From NCBI GenBank assembly GCA_002633025.1, contig NMRB01001150.1:50271-114270 (forward strand): 64,000 nucleotides of DNA. The letters are read 5' to 3'. The notes under the pieces were generated by a model, which worked only from the letters and a program-made list of their open reading frames with translations, was not told the DNA's origin and did not search any database. The translations under genes were made by a program, and so were the position numbers. The DNA is from Notospermus geniculatus (Eukaryota; Nemertea; Pilidiophora; Heteronemertea; Lineidae). Shown piece after piece: positions 46,001 to 61,000 of the stretch (position 1 is its first letter; each line of letters starts with the position of its first letter).

Positions 46001-49000
46001 CTATATCTGGAGCGCCTGTTTCCTTCGGGCAAGTTTGGATCTGAAAACAGAAATAAAAGTGTTAAACAAAGAAACACACAATGACAGTTTCCACCACTGC
46101 TGTGCAATTTCAACAGGTATCATGGGACCTGGTTACAATGTGCTGCCCTCTGTTGTAGATATGATCCCCACGAGTATTACGGTAGGCTTCATTATCTCCT
46201 TGCATAGCCTACCTGATCTGTCCGGCGAGAAGAGGGTTGATCGCGTAGAGCCAGTCATGGATATCCTTATCTTCTATCGTCTGCAGCAGGAATCCACGAT
46301 GTTTGGTCATCACAGAGAACGTGTTGTGACTCTGAAATGAAAACGACATTGAATTATATTGAATTGAGGGCCCAGTGCCAAATATATGAAGGTCAAGGTC
46401 AAAGTCAAGAAAGGTCAAGGTCAAGAAAGATGTATGTCAAGGTCACTCACCTTCAGCATTGTCTGCTGTTCCTCGTTGTACTCAACTTGAGCAGACGCCA
46501 AATTGATCAAACCTCGTTCCACAGGGTCTTTGTCGTTGTTGTAGAAGTAAACGTATGGTCGTCGCACAGCCTGAAACGAGGAGATAAATTCATGCATGGC
46601 ATTGTGGGTAATGCACGAGCCAGAACCACTCAGAAGTCCAAAATGTTTGAATGATGTGGGAGAGAACAAAAGACAAAGGAATTCATACAGTTTCTCTGAA
46701 GAAAAACAATCATGAACGTACCACATATTTCTTGACCCAACCATTCGTCTTCTCCTCCAAGAAGAGCAGATATCCTCGCCGCGACACCACCGGACTGACC
46801 CGTATTTCCTCGACGTCCGCCACATACAATGGCGTGTCATCTTCCTTTTCCTTGTCGCGGAGAGTCAACGATTTCTTCCTGGCTGTCGATTCATTCTCCG
46901 ATGCGGTCGTACTCAAACTCTCGCTGGTGTTTGATTTCCTCACAAATTCTTTCATTTCCTTGCTCGGTGAAACTGGCCTACAAAAAAGAACATTGAAAAT
47001 TTTCAGTACTTCAACAATTCAAACTGTGAAATAACGTCATATCCGTCCCAATAATTACCACACCAGGATTTTTGGATTACCCAAGACAACCACCGGCTAA
47101 CCTAAGGGGGACACACTGCCAGGGCCCCCATTTCAGGGAGAAAATCTTTGAAGTTGACCATGAGGTTTAACCTGCAAGGCAGAAGGCAAAGGCACAACAG
47201 CTTACTGTCCCATGCAATGGAGAGAAGACCCAGGGATGATCCCATATGGCCCAGGATTTGAACCTGGGACATCCGTTTCCTTCTACTCACTTGAATAAGT
47301 CCGACATCGTACTACTGGTCATACTGCAGCCCATTCTTTCAGATTCAGAACTCGACTGTACATCACTCTCATCCGTTGAAGTTGGTGTTTCTGCGATCTC
47401 AACATTGGGAAGCTGCAATGTATCAGACAGGAGAAAGTTTATATTTCAGGAGCATGGGGTTGGAATGGGAGTTGGAGTCTGCCCATGCCCATACCCTACC
47501 TCGGTTGCATGACCTGGGCGGTATGGGACCTCGGGTGCACAAAATACCACCCAAGGAACCCCAGAGACGAAACTGAACAATGGACTTTAAAAGTCGAAGC
47601 AGAAAACCTTGACCATTGTACTTACTTTAGGAGGAATAGGATTGACAGGAATGCGTCCCTGCATCAGCAACTTCAGGCATCGTGACGTCAGCTGCTTCTC
47701 TCGATCCATCTCCCCCTCGAAGCTGAACATACTATCCGACGACGACACCTTCATCTCCGCCGCCTCCTCCGTCTCCTTGTTGTCTTTGTCCTTCTGTTCT
47801 TTCTCATCCTTCTCGGCCTCCGCTGCTTTCCTCATGGCGCGAACCTTTGCGAACATGTTGCTCGCCTCCTTGTCGAGTTTGCTGAGTTCTTGAGTCTTGT
47901 TCTGTGGAAGAAGCAACAAAAAAATTTGTGATAAATTATAAGACAATTCTAGTGCATTTGCCAGAATATTGATTTGTGAGCCAAATGCCAAATAGGGCAT
48001 ATTAACTCTATAGATGTTCTTCACATTTCCATGATGAGATGATGCCGCCATTTTGGCCGTCAAAATATCAAGTGACGTCACAGCATGAACACAGCGTCAA
48101 CACAGAGATCGCGATGTCACAATGTCATGGCATGATAGTTTTGATGTCGTTGCCGGCCATTCACAGCCAGCACGGTCGATTCTTTGCAGTCACGTGACTG
48201 TTGTGACGTCAATGAAGGAACCTCTATCAACATCGTTGGGCAAATTCAATGTAAAGCAGGAGAAAACCGGAGTGCCTGAATAAAACCTGCACTGTCAGAG
48301 TTGCCCCTCTCTATCACATAAAGAATGGATCTAACTGGGGATTGAACCCGGATCCTCAGAGGTGACAAGCACTGATGTTTCCACTGCGCCACTCTGACAG
48401 CACAAACAAATTGGTGAGATTGAAAATCCTACCGTACCTGTTCGGTCAATTTTTCTCGGAGATTCAAAATATGGCGTGCCTTCTCCACCATCTCGAGTCT
48501 TGTCAATTTCTCCAGCTCCCATTGGTGGTCCAGAATGAGGCTATCTCCACGAGGCCTCCAGCCTTGCAGGTTCTCCTCACCGCGTACGTACTGAGAGGAA
48601 GTGTCAAGGACACGGCGCTGGCGACGCTGGACACCTGAAGGAGAGAATTTTGGATTGAATCTTGGTGTCTTCAATAGAGAGGTGTCCTACTGGAAGAGGT
48701 GTCCAATACCAGAGGTTCCACTGTACCGCAAGGCTGTACCGGGAAGTTCCCTGGAACCTCTGCAGGTTGATGACCTCCAGCAACATTATCATATGGAGTA
48801 ACTGATCATAAAATTCAAATTTGATGCTGCTGTTTTTAGTTACATGCACCTTCGTAAACAGAGCTGTAGGTACTTAGGTACATAGCTGTAAGTTTAATTC
48901 AAGGACACAAACAAAATGCTACCAGAAGATACGGTAGGAAATTTAGATTTGGCCAAAAAGAATGTTTACATTAGTGAATAGGGAGGTTGAGATCAGCGAC

Positions 49001-52000
49001 TTATCATGGATCCTTATACGTGTACGGATAGAATTCTGTACAACGAGGACAAATTTTGTGTACATTTCGATCCGTATGCGTATAAGGATCCGTGATAAGT
49101 CACTGATCTCAACCTCCCTACTATCAGTGACTTACTGAACTGATTTTTAGGATGTTTTATGATGTGGAATGCTATGCAGAAGGGACCAAATAGTCCACAA
49201 ACGACCACAATCAGTGCTCAGTATTAACCAGACTGAGAATTTATCAACCACGTGATACAGACAGTGAATAAACAGAAAGAAAAAATACAGAATGTGAAAA
49301 AGTAAGTGCTCTTTTTGTAATAACTGACAAATTGATGCTCTTAATGTTACAAAAGATATGCAATATGGCATCAGGTGATTTTAGGCATCTGCAACTTGCA
49401 AAAACCTAACTTAAGAAACTTGGAGAAAAGTGAATAAATATGTTTTTTGCTCATACATTGTAAACTGGTGTAAAAATAACACGTGCGCAAGAAAAGGTGA
49501 TTCTTCAGATCAGAAATAAAAGCAGTAATTTGATATCTTGAAAACTTAGTGTGATATTTTAAAGAAATCACTCAAATCAAAAAGAACGATAGAAAGTGTC
49601 AGAATACTCAGCTCAAATTAAACTTACAGCTAGTGGGGTGATACATGAAGCTGGAGGGCCTACGGGACCTAACTGGAAAAGGCCATGGCAATAAATTACT
49701 GAAGTGATGTAGTAGTGCAAAATTCATAAATAGTGTAATATCTGCAAAAATTCTGTAGACTTCAATTGAGATTGGCAGAATCATATTGATGTCCCATTTC
49801 TTCCTTTTCCATTTGCCCCTGATACAAACTATAGCTAACACTATTAACCCTATCTTTTGGTAAATGCGTTGGCGGGTGCAATTCGGAATAAACTAATCAT
49901 ATATGACCCGCTCTGGCGAAAAGAGTAGCATGTCACTCAGAAGGTGAGCCCGAACGAACCGAGATGACACCAGGAGAGAATGGAAGAAATAGATTCTTTC
50001 ACATTTCATAATAGGCAGACAATACTGAAACTGACAAACATTTGGTCTCAACCTGCCAAGGTAAGAGCGACATGCGTCTCGTTTTGCCACAACCGGTCAC
50101 ATATTATGGTGCTACAAGGGACAAGGGCACAGAAAACAGACCCACTATCAGTACATGTCGCCACCAGGGATATGACTGTTTCAGAATCTGGCCTCCCTTT
50201 CTCAGAACATACATGTACCGGTACATTACGGGATGAATTTCCTTCATGACTCACAAGGTGGCTACTACAGGACAGGACATGACTGAGTGCAAATCAACCA
50301 ATATACCAGTGAGGTGAAACTCTGTGTTGGTCAACAGGGGCATGTCGTTCGGCTCATTTATGACCTTGAATTTACTCACAATGACCAGACGTCAGCAGAC
50401 GCCATCTTCTGTACAATTTTTTGACAATTGTGTGGGTTTTGGGGCAAATTGAAGAAAACCTTGTTGATTTCATTAGTATTTCACCAAGTGTCCTCTAAAT
50501 TCTCCATTTGATTTTGCAGGGCATAGATACCACCCTTAATACTCCAAATTTTTTTGCCCAGCAGACATTTTTGCACCCATGTCGTTTGGTCAAGTTGTGT
50601 GAGGTGAAACATAGAGACACACGAACCTGGACTACCTGCGTCGGAGCATTTCTTCAAGCTGAGTTCGTAGATTCCCGTCACACGGTTGCAGTCCGCCGCC
50701 TTGTATCCACTTCCGAAGAGATTGCGCAGGGACCTGAAACGACCCCTAAATCAAGACCTGGTTTTTTAGTAAAACATCAAACACTGAACTCTCACAACAA
50801 TCAACTACAGGTGTTTATAAACAAAGCTGAAGAAAGCAGACGACATTCAGGACAGTAAATAATGAGATGGTTGTGAGTTGATTCAAAATCAGAGACAACA
50901 TTGAAGTCATTTTTCACAATATGACCCTCCACTACTCGGTAAACAAGTCATAAATCGATCAGAGGTTGGCAAGTTGGGACCAAATGATCTGTCAATTTCA
51001 GTATATTTCTTTTATCTCCTGTTGTCACGTCAGTACGTTTAGGCTCATTTTTAGCTCACTGGGGTGAGCTATTACGATGGTGCAGCGTCCGTCGTCCGTC
51101 GTCGTCCGTCGTCGTCCGTCGTCGTCGTCGTCGTCGTCGTCCGTCGTTGTCCGTTAGCAGGGCACGTTTCGTAACCGCTGGAGCTATTGATCTGAAACTT
51201 GGTACATATATACCCCTAGGTCAGATGACCCACGACACCAAGTTTCGGTCCGATTCGACTCTCAGTTTGGCCACCAGGTGGCGGAAACCAAAAACACAAA
51301 AAGTGCAATAACTCCTGAACTAATGACTAGATCATCTTCAAATTTTTATCATAGGTGTAGCTAATAAGGATACATAACATATATAACGGGTTTTTGATTT
51401 GACCTACTTTTCAAGGTCACAGAGGTCAAAGTTCGACAAAAGTGACGAACCTGCCACAGTTTGTCATTATTTCACCGAGCAACTTCATATCTTGCATAAA
51501 CATGCATTGGAGGGGTACCTTAAAAAATACCAAGTTTCGGCCCGATTGGACATCCAATATGGCCGCCAGGTGGCGTAACCTGAAAATCAAGTAAGTGCTA
51601 TTACTCAGGAACGGCTTGACGCAGAGTGCTCAAATTTGATATTTACCTCCATCTAGATGACCTTTACATGCATGTCAAATTTCGGCCTGATTTGACTTCA
51701 AACATGGCCACCAGGTGGCGTAACCCAAAAATCATCAAAGTGCTGTAACTCAGGAACGCCTTAACCCAAAGCGCTCCAATTTGCTATGTGGCCCCCTGCA
51801 GATGACCTTTATGTCCATGTGAAGTTTCGGCCCGATCGGACATCCAATATGGCCGCCAGGTGGCGTAACTCGAAAATCATCAAAGTGCTGTAACTCAGGA
51901 ACGACTTGACCCAAAGCGCTCCAATGTGCTATGTGGTCCCCTGCAGATGACCTTTATGTGCATGTGAAGTTGCAGCCCGATCGGACATCTAATATGGCCG

Positions 52001-55000
52001 CCAGGTGGCATAACCCAAAAATCATCAAAGTCTTTTCTGGGAATGACTTTACCCAGATTGCTCATAACTGATATGTACCTCCCTCTGTCATTAGACTGTT
52101 ATGTCCAACCCAGTGAGCACATGGTCCATGGACCATTTCATTCTGTGCGATTTAGCGCTGGTTTTGTAGCGGAGGGTCACAAATGTACTTAGTGCCAAAA
52201 CAGAGGAAACAAATGGTCTGATTTCTCCAGAATACTTTTTTTTTGACATGCAAGAACTTCAAGTTTAATACTGGTAGTAATAACCCAGCCAACTCAATTC
52301 CACCGAAGGATAGTACTTTGAACGAATTTCAAACATTATTCAGGACGGGAACATCACGGAGGTTACAAATTCTACACAATGAAAGTCGGGAACAATTATA
52401 CTAAATTAACAATGGATTATAAACTTAATCTGTGTCTTCGAAGCAATGCGTGACAAAACTGGTGAATTACGACATTATGAATCTTCTGATACCGATACTG
52501 TCATATATTCCAGAGAAGCCACGTTTGCCAAACTAGAACCACAATGTACAAACTCATTATTGAAGGGTTCAGAGTTAAATGCTGGTGGGTATCAGTATCA
52601 GAAGACACAGCATGCAACCTTTCCCCAGGCACTCCTGGACCTATGAATCACCGTCCCTCTGCTGCTTTTTTCACATTACATTGCAACTGATCAAAACCAT
52701 CTTTTTTGTTCATCTTTAGCAAATTGTCCACAAAACTTTCACCCATAATAACTTCTGCAGCAGAAGGCCGGTGAAGGAGCATATCTCCTATGAAAGGAGA
52801 TATGGTTAATGAAGAACCCACAAACTCCCACCACTTGGCGGCGCTGCGAGCAGTTGTCCCTCTTTGAAGTTTAATCCCTGTCGCACTACGTCAAACGTCA
52901 AGGGCATCGTGACGCAACACTATTGCATTGCACTGTTCTTTTGTACAACTGCTCACAGCGCCACCTGGCAGAATCAAAAGTCAACAGGTTCCTCATTCAG
53001 CCAGCCAATGAGATCGTACCTTGGTATGTTGATCTTGACGTCGCGGGCGTAAATGATCATGCAGAGGTCCTTTGTGATGCAGGCTGGTTGGGCGCAGTTA
53101 TCAACCTGAAACAAGAAAGGGGTGAGATGATTGCAAACAAATAGGCCTACATAGCTGTCGGAATGGTGCAGTGGAAACATCAGAGCCTACACCTTTGCAG
53201 TTCTGGGTTCAATTCCAAGTTCACCAATTCTTCATGTGATAAAGAGGGCGAGGCGCAACTCTCTTTGAGAGTGCAGGTTTCTCTGGGCACTCCAGTTTCC
53301 TCCTGCTGTACATTGATTTGCCCGATATTGTCTATAGAACCTATAATCTAGATACATATATAAAGGAGAACCCTCAAATTTTGTCCGGCTTATTCTCTGT
53401 GGCTTCGATCTCAACTGATGTGACTGTACTACAGCCACGTTCCCAATATAAAGGAGTATGTTGTGTCGTATTTAGTTTTTTAAAAAGGCTTCACAAAGTT
53501 ATGTTTTAGCGGTTTTTTGTCGTTACGAAGGATTTGAGAGTTTAATATGACGTCACTATAACTGTGACGTCATAGGGTGACGTCACGCTGAGGAGTCCAT
53601 GCAGACCCAGAGGTGGTGACGTCATCGATCAAAGACCGACGTTCGTTTACGTGGTGACGTAAGAACATTATCTNATACGCCTATTAGTATGACAGGTTCA
53701 CATTATTCAACGAACTTTCAGAAAGTTTTTGTTAAATTTTATTTTATCTACGTCAGTGTAAGGCGTTTTCTGTAATGCGCTCTAACTCCTCCGATACTGC
53801 TCAACGACTTTCTTTAATTTTTCACAGTACGGCAGCATTCAATATGCGTAAGGAGCGATAACATCCACATAAATCACACTTTGTTCGCCTTTTTCCACCC
53901 AAAAATTTCGACCGATTCTGACGTCACAATCGAAACACGTCACCGCTGTTGCCTTGGTTGGAGCGTCACGGTAACGCAACGGTCCATGCGTGACGAATAC
54001 CTCTGACGTCAGCAGTGCATTTTGGCCCCCGGCTTTGCCTCATGATCGCGACATCAGCGCAATGGCCGACATTGAAGCGAACTAATGTTATACGCACACT
54101 CCGTGCGCAGCACGGGTAATTGCTAGTAACATATAAAGCCACGTAGCGTACTCTGTCTAAAATCTCTCCACCATCAGCCAAAGAGGTTAATAGCTGTCAA
54201 AAATAATTCTCCAGTTACACACTCCATTGGCTAAATCATTTCATTTTGACTATGATTCCACAGTTAATGCGAAAAAACACCCCTCACAACAAACTTGCTC
54301 ATTTTAATAGCAAGAGGTGGCTCTTGAACCAGGAAAATTTTCGACAACTTGGGGTAAAATTCGCTGTAATTGAGAGCTTCAGGTTTCTGTACATGAAACT
54401 TGCACTACGTGGCAGATGAAATCATTAAGCAAAGCTAAAGATTCAGCATCAATCAGAAAGCTGGAAAGAAACAGCAAAATCCACACTGAATACAACAGTT
54501 TGAAGGGCAAGGACAGGGTAGGAAAGAACAAAATCACACGCCATGCATGAGTAAGATCTCTACGGGAAAATAATTCCTAGTCTAAGATATGGGGAACATG
54601 GGGTGGACAGAAACTGCATCGCTCTTGGCAGCATTGCAGCAAGACTGATGCAAATTTAAGGCCTGTCATTGATGCTATTCTAAGGAAACCAGTACATCAA
54701 TGTGGGAAAACTAAAGGGGACACTAAGTACTATAGGTATGGGCACGCCGAGATGTTAACTCTGTTAGCCGTGTGCAGAGGGTGCTGTTGTGCAATGTGCT
54801 TCCATTTTTACATGACCCCTGAACACCTCGGACCTTATTCACAAAGCCTCCATAATGTGCCTGGTTCCATTTCCATCCCTATGGCATTAGCATAGCGCAA
54901 GGACAGGGAACCAGTTGCCTTCCAGATCCCAAAATCCCACAGAGGTGTTTGTGAACAAGGTCCTTGGTATATTTCAAACCATTTTCTTTTTTTGTCATTC

Positions 55001-58000
55001 CACCATCATCAAAACCATGATTTGAGCATCCTTCCCTCATATTCTGTACTTTTTCACAATCAAACATATTTTGCATCAAATTCCTAACATCATCAGCGAC
55101 CCCTATCCACAGCAACAGAACTATTTACCGCACATGTGGGTGAACATTTTCCTTGCCCCTCGGGTGAAAAGTGTAAAAAATTGATTGCTCACAGTGGTTC
55201 GTACCTCCAGATAGGCCGAGAGTGTCATGTAGATCTTCTCGCTGTACGGCGTCACCATGTTCAGGAGCGGCGAGTTGTGCAGGGAGCTGTCCCAGGCGGC
55301 TTCAAACCGGAAGAAAACTCTGCAGAGAAAAGTTGACATTAGGGTTTGCTCAGAGCATCGGCTCAGAAAACCGGACTCAGAGTCTGTGAGAGCCATATTG
55401 CCAGAGGGTCAATTTTGTATTTTAGTTTCACTGCATTCCACACTTCCGCCCTTCAACGTTTTTTTATCATATCACTGCAGTTTGAACAATACAGGCTTTT
55501 TGTTCTAGCTGGTGGCTTACCTATCATCATTTGGCTGCTGAAGATAGTGTGCAGGAAGAAGATTCAGTGACAGAACGGAGTTCTCGCTGTCAAGGTCGTG
55601 ATAGTCTGGTGTGTTCCTTATCCGACCGACAACGAGTTCTTTCACATCCCGCCATATCAGATCCGGGCCGTTCTCATGAACGATCGTTATGGCGATACGG
55701 CGCTGAATGCCCTGGTGGAGCAGATAAGTACCGGTGCAGGGCATTTCTTCGCTGTGGTCGACAACGGCTGGAAGATACCTGGATGAAATAATGGGTAATT
55801 TGAACATTCTAAACCCTGTTTGAGAGCGACTTGAGAACAATTAGAATTTGATCAGACAGTGCTGAGTAGTGCAGTGGGAAAACTGCCACCTGTCTCTCCT
55901 GTCCTAGGTTCCAACTTGATGCCATCCCTTTTCCAAAGTCCTGGATCCGCCCCTGCATGCATCGTAGAGGAAATACCTTAGACAAAGAAAAATCATCTTC
56001 CACTTACTCTCCGTTAGGCGCCAATTCGCAGATCTCAAACCATACAAGAAGATCAAACTTGTTGTGAACATGGCTGCTACACGTTGGCATGGTGAGCGGA
56101 CCAAGCTTCGGGGAAGGAACGGGATGGGAGATGGGCAGCGTCATCGGGAAGTTACGTCGAGGAGGCGGGCGCGTTGTCGACGGGCTGGAGGAGTGGGAAA
56201 GAGCAGAGGTCAAAGGTGAGCAATTGTTCAGAGATTGGCAAGAATGCTGTCTTTCACGTTCTGCATTACCAGTGGAACTGGTGGAATTAGACTTGTCCAA
56301 CTGAACCGTAACTTGCCTTCATATACATGTCTGTTATTTGCAAGTCTGCGAAAAGCAATCTGGCCTACTTTATTCATTGATCATAATTAAAGATACATTT
56401 CCTCATCATGAATAAAATCCCAATGAAATAGGCATCTTCACCAGAAACTTTGGCCGAGACAAGTCAAGTGACCAGTCCAAGGCCATAATCAAGTCAATTT
56501 GATACGTACTATAGTTGATGTGACTCCCTTGATTGATCGTGAAGTGGATGTTGCTGGTAATGGCCGAAGACCTCAAATACGATTGGCTGAGACTTGATGT
56601 AGTCAACCAGAGCCTTGGTGACAGTCACAGTAAACTGGAAAAGACGGCAGATGATCAAATTAAAGGGTGACGCAACTGAGGTAAGTGACTTGCCCAGATC
56701 CTGACATTGACAATGCGACTGAACCTAGGCCTTCTTGCTCCACAAACCAACGATTACTAACTGTGACTGCTCAATTTTGAGGATACTAGTGGAAGTGTGG
56801 CGTTAAGATTCTTTACTCACATTCTGTACGTGGTAGAAACCGAGTGGTGGTCCTTTGCCCGTGTTCTTCAGAGGTTCGGTGGAGAATGCCTCGTCATGGC
56901 GATGAAGGAAGCTGGAATGAAGACGAAGTTGGATGAGCGAAGTTAAATGGACCAACACATCAATAGAGGTTCTTCACGTGACATCACATTTCCATGACAA
57001 CAGGATGCCACCATATTGGCCGTCAAAGTGTCAAGGGACATCACGGCATGAACACAGCGTCAACACAAAGATCGTTAAAATGTCATGATGTGACAGTTTT
57101 GACGCCATCGCCGGACATATGACGGCCAACATGGCCGATTCTCTGGAGTCACGTGACCGTTGTGATGTCAGTGAAGAACCTCTATAGGTGAACCTGTCCC
57201 ACAACTTCGGTTTAAATAAAACTGAACTTTTAAGGGACTTTTTTCACAAGCCTACTGGAGGTTACATCTTCCACCTAAAGAACAAACAGAAGAAAACTTC
57301 ACTTACTTGAACTGGCAGAAGATGTCGGCATACTCCGGTGAGATTCCAGACGCCTGGAGCACAGTCACACGGAAAGTAAACGTCTGGCCGATCTTGAGAT
57401 GTTCGGGCAGATCGTCAAGGTCAAGGTCACACAGCTTGTCTACCTCCATTTCCACTTCATGTTTTTCTTTTTGTTGAAGAGCTGCAAAGAAGGAGCAAAA
57501 CTGCATGAAAATCTTAGTCTCCCAGAGTGGAAGATATCCCTCAGCCCCATCAGTTATTATCGAGTGGAAATGAAATTCAAAATGGCCACCAGCAGCAATG
57601 TCGTGGCAGAGCGATTGCCATGCGACGGACTGAAGAGTCGGGAATGAAATTCCATATGGCCCGGGCTGGATTCGAACCCGGGACCTGCCGCTGAATCGGA
57701 ATCATGCATGGCCACAATACCACTCCAGCCCACTGGGGGATGAGGGGTAGCTAGGGGAGAGCTTGTCAGATGAATGAGCGAGGTGTCCAACTATTGACTT
57801 TACAGACTGTGATCAGTCTTGACTCTACCGGTAGTTACATACCCTCTCCCTCGTTAGTTCCACTCATGTCATCCTTCTGCCCCTCCACAATACGGACCTC
57901 GTCTTGTGGGGCGACATCAGTCTTGGTGCTGGAGAGGGGGCCAATCTTTACCCCACATTTCTGAAATGAAAGTTTACAGAACTTAGACCAGCAGGGTAGA

Positions 58001-61000
58001 GTAGCACCTCCCTTTAGCAAATATCTTTCTAACAAGGACACCAAAGTTCATTTTTCAGGATTTCGAGTTGGATTTTGGGAAGTTGTTTCTTGTCTTACCT
58101 TTGCGAAGTATTCCTCATCATTGAACATAATCTTGGCGTTCCCGGACTGACGGACTCCAGGGGGCGTCTCCTCATTCTCTGTAACAGCCTGGACTGAAAC
58201 ACGGATGTATCCCTTGACGTCACCTTTCTCGCTGACGATGGCAACGCGATGTACCAGAGGTACTGGGTAGTAGAGGTTGCTCAGGAATACAAATGCCCTG
58301 GAAAAAACATTAATAGCTGGCATAGAATTAAACGGCGGAAATTTCTGAGTAATGAGGAGTACAACTAAAGAATAGCTGTCGGAATCAGTCGGCAGGTCAC
58401 GGCAGCGGCCTCCTCTGGATTCGTACAAGGAAGTCCTGAAAACTCGGGGGATTCCGCAAAGACTAGACTGACATCGGATTTTGAGGACAGCGATAAAGTG
58501 AATGTGGCACCACGACGAACTCACCTTCCGACAAGCCTAAACCAAGGGAACCTGTCGTAGAATGGATCGCCACCCGTCATACTGTCGATGTTTGGCTCAG
58601 GAGATGTCGGCGAGAGTTCAGCCTCGTTGTGATACATTTCGCGCATCAATTCCAAACGTTGTCTGAAGGACAGGGTCAAATATTTTCTATTAGCACATGA
58701 TCAAAGATGAAGAAGGTTGCTAACTCAGAATCCCACAAACTTTTTCACTGGTTTTTCTCACAATTCAGGCATCTGTATCTTACAATAGAGAGCATAAAAT
58801 CACAGGATCAAAGATAAGGTTCCCTCCAAACTGATTCGACCATCAGAATTACACGATCAGAAACAAGAAAGAAGGATTAGTAGACCATTAAACACCAACA
58901 ATGAAGCTGCAACTAAATGAATACACAGAGTTAATAAATACATGATAGAATTGACTCCTGTGGTTCATTTCCAAAGAAGCTATCATTGTCAGTAAGATCA
59001 TCGCTGCCAGCCATGTGTGCATTTCTGTCTGCAACATGAGTGACATACACAATTTCCAATCTCAGCTTGACTTTGTACGTCAGCTTTATATTAAATTAGG
59101 AGCGTATGTTAGGCAATTTTGAATATGTAAGGAAGAGCGACAACTTTTGAGGCAGTGAATTACTTAGTTTTCATTCTCTGCATATTGGAAATGAACCGTT
59201 CGCCCATACTGCAAAGCTTTTGAAAGAACGCACAGACTTGAAGCCACCAGTACCCTCAAATGCTAAAAGGCAGTAACATCATGAATCGGTGGGGTGATGG
59301 TTGATTACAACAATAGCTCTATGTTGTATTACCAAGTACACTGTAGTGCTTAGTAAGGCTGCTACTTCCATCAACCAAACCCCCACTGAATCCTAAGTGG
59401 CGATGCTGCCTTTTATCCTTTGGAAGGAAGACCCAAGCTATAGAAAATATAGATTAATAGAATCACAGTGAAAATCCTTGGCTACAGTTGATGCCAATAG
59501 GAGCTGTCAGTAAGTTGACCAATAGGTGTCACTATGCCCCAATTCAATGCTTAGCGGACCCATTCATGGTTGATCGAGCACCAATCAAGAGAACTTTCTT
59601 TTGTATTGGTCCGCTAGAACTTTGCTGCCATCTTTTGGCAATGAACATGGCTGACTGCTCCTATTTGCTCTCCGCAAAAGCGTCAATCGCTGGCAAATGG
59701 ATCCAGTCCAGACCCTATTTTCCGGATACGATAATGCAGTAGTAGATGTACAATTGATCATTTTCCATGGACCAGAATTGGACTGGATCCGTGTGCATGG
59801 GATGAGTCTTCAGTCATAAGATTCAGAAAGACACATGAATGGCTGCTATGAGGGCCACATTAGAACTGCTATCTATGAAAGACCATCCATGTTCTGTTTG
59901 GGGAATTAGACACAGAAAACATTAAAAGACATGGTTCAGACACAGCCATTGAGAAATTCAAGAAAATGAGGCAAGATAAAGTAATGAAATCAGGGAACAT
60001 TAGCAATGACATCAAAGATTGTGTAGGAACGGAGTCAGCTTGAGTTGCTGTCCCCCCTACCAGTAATTGTGAAACAAAGTATCTCCATACAGAAGTAGAC
60101 AGTGGAGTAAAGGTGCTCTTCAGCATGTTTTTTTCTGCAAGTTGGTGCTCTATGGCCAACACAGCCATTGGTTAAGTCTATGGGCCGTAATTTTAGAACG
60201 TTCATTAACATTAAGGTCCACTTCAAATCTATTGTTCTCAATGGTTTTACAATAGACTTGAGGTCAACTTTAACGTTAAGGAACGTTCTAAAATACGACC
60301 CTATGTCCTTGGTCAAGGCATAAGGTGCAGGGAACCAATGATGGTGAATTGCCCATTGAGAGCCAACTCGCTTGTGAAAACTCTAACACGAAAAAATGGA
60401 GATAAAAGCAGTAAAAGAATTTGCTATGAACAATGGTACATAAAATGATGACATAAGAGCTACAAAAACACTGCACATCCGCTTTAATGCAGATATTGCG
60501 GTCGCTACAAAAACTAACACACAACGATGAATAACACACAAAAGCTTTGCCACCCGATGGTAAAAGGTAGTATATCCACTGGTGATCAATGGGAACTCAG
60601 TCAATTAAAGTCATTTTTTTCGTGTTGAGTATTAAAGGTGTCAATCAATGTGGGAATATTCTCGAACAAGTTGGCGTTCAATGTTGGTTTCCTTCCAACT
60701 TGCCCCGCGACAGAAAACTCTCACATGGAGCAGTGCATTAACTCATAATGCCAGCAGCACACTTAGGCGATATTGCAAGCGATCTGATCGCAAACGAGCA
60801 AAATCTGGTGTTGACTCTAAGTGGGCGCTGGACAGCGATGCGTGGAATCTTCTCAACCAGCGATGCTCGCCCAATATCAAGCAATACCAAAACTGAAATC
60901 ACCCCTGTTTGCTTGCGGTGGCTGGTGAGAAGACCGGTGACGATTAGGTCTCTTGCGATATCGCCTAGTAGTGTATTGCTGGCTTAAGGAAACCAGTCTT

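Noticed and set aside
45603-46340. 245-codon open frame on the plus strand
   Set aside because: It runs antisense across the last KIF1 exons and intron, has no recognisable domain, and its 5' part is repeat-like (TGCCCTTGGGCAAGACG SINE word).
57650-57735. tRNA gene on the minus strand (GGTTCGAATCC B box)
   Set aside because: The T arm and acceptor cannot be folded canonically. A similar fragment with CCATATGG occurs near 47245, so a SINE head or tRNA pseudogene is more likely.
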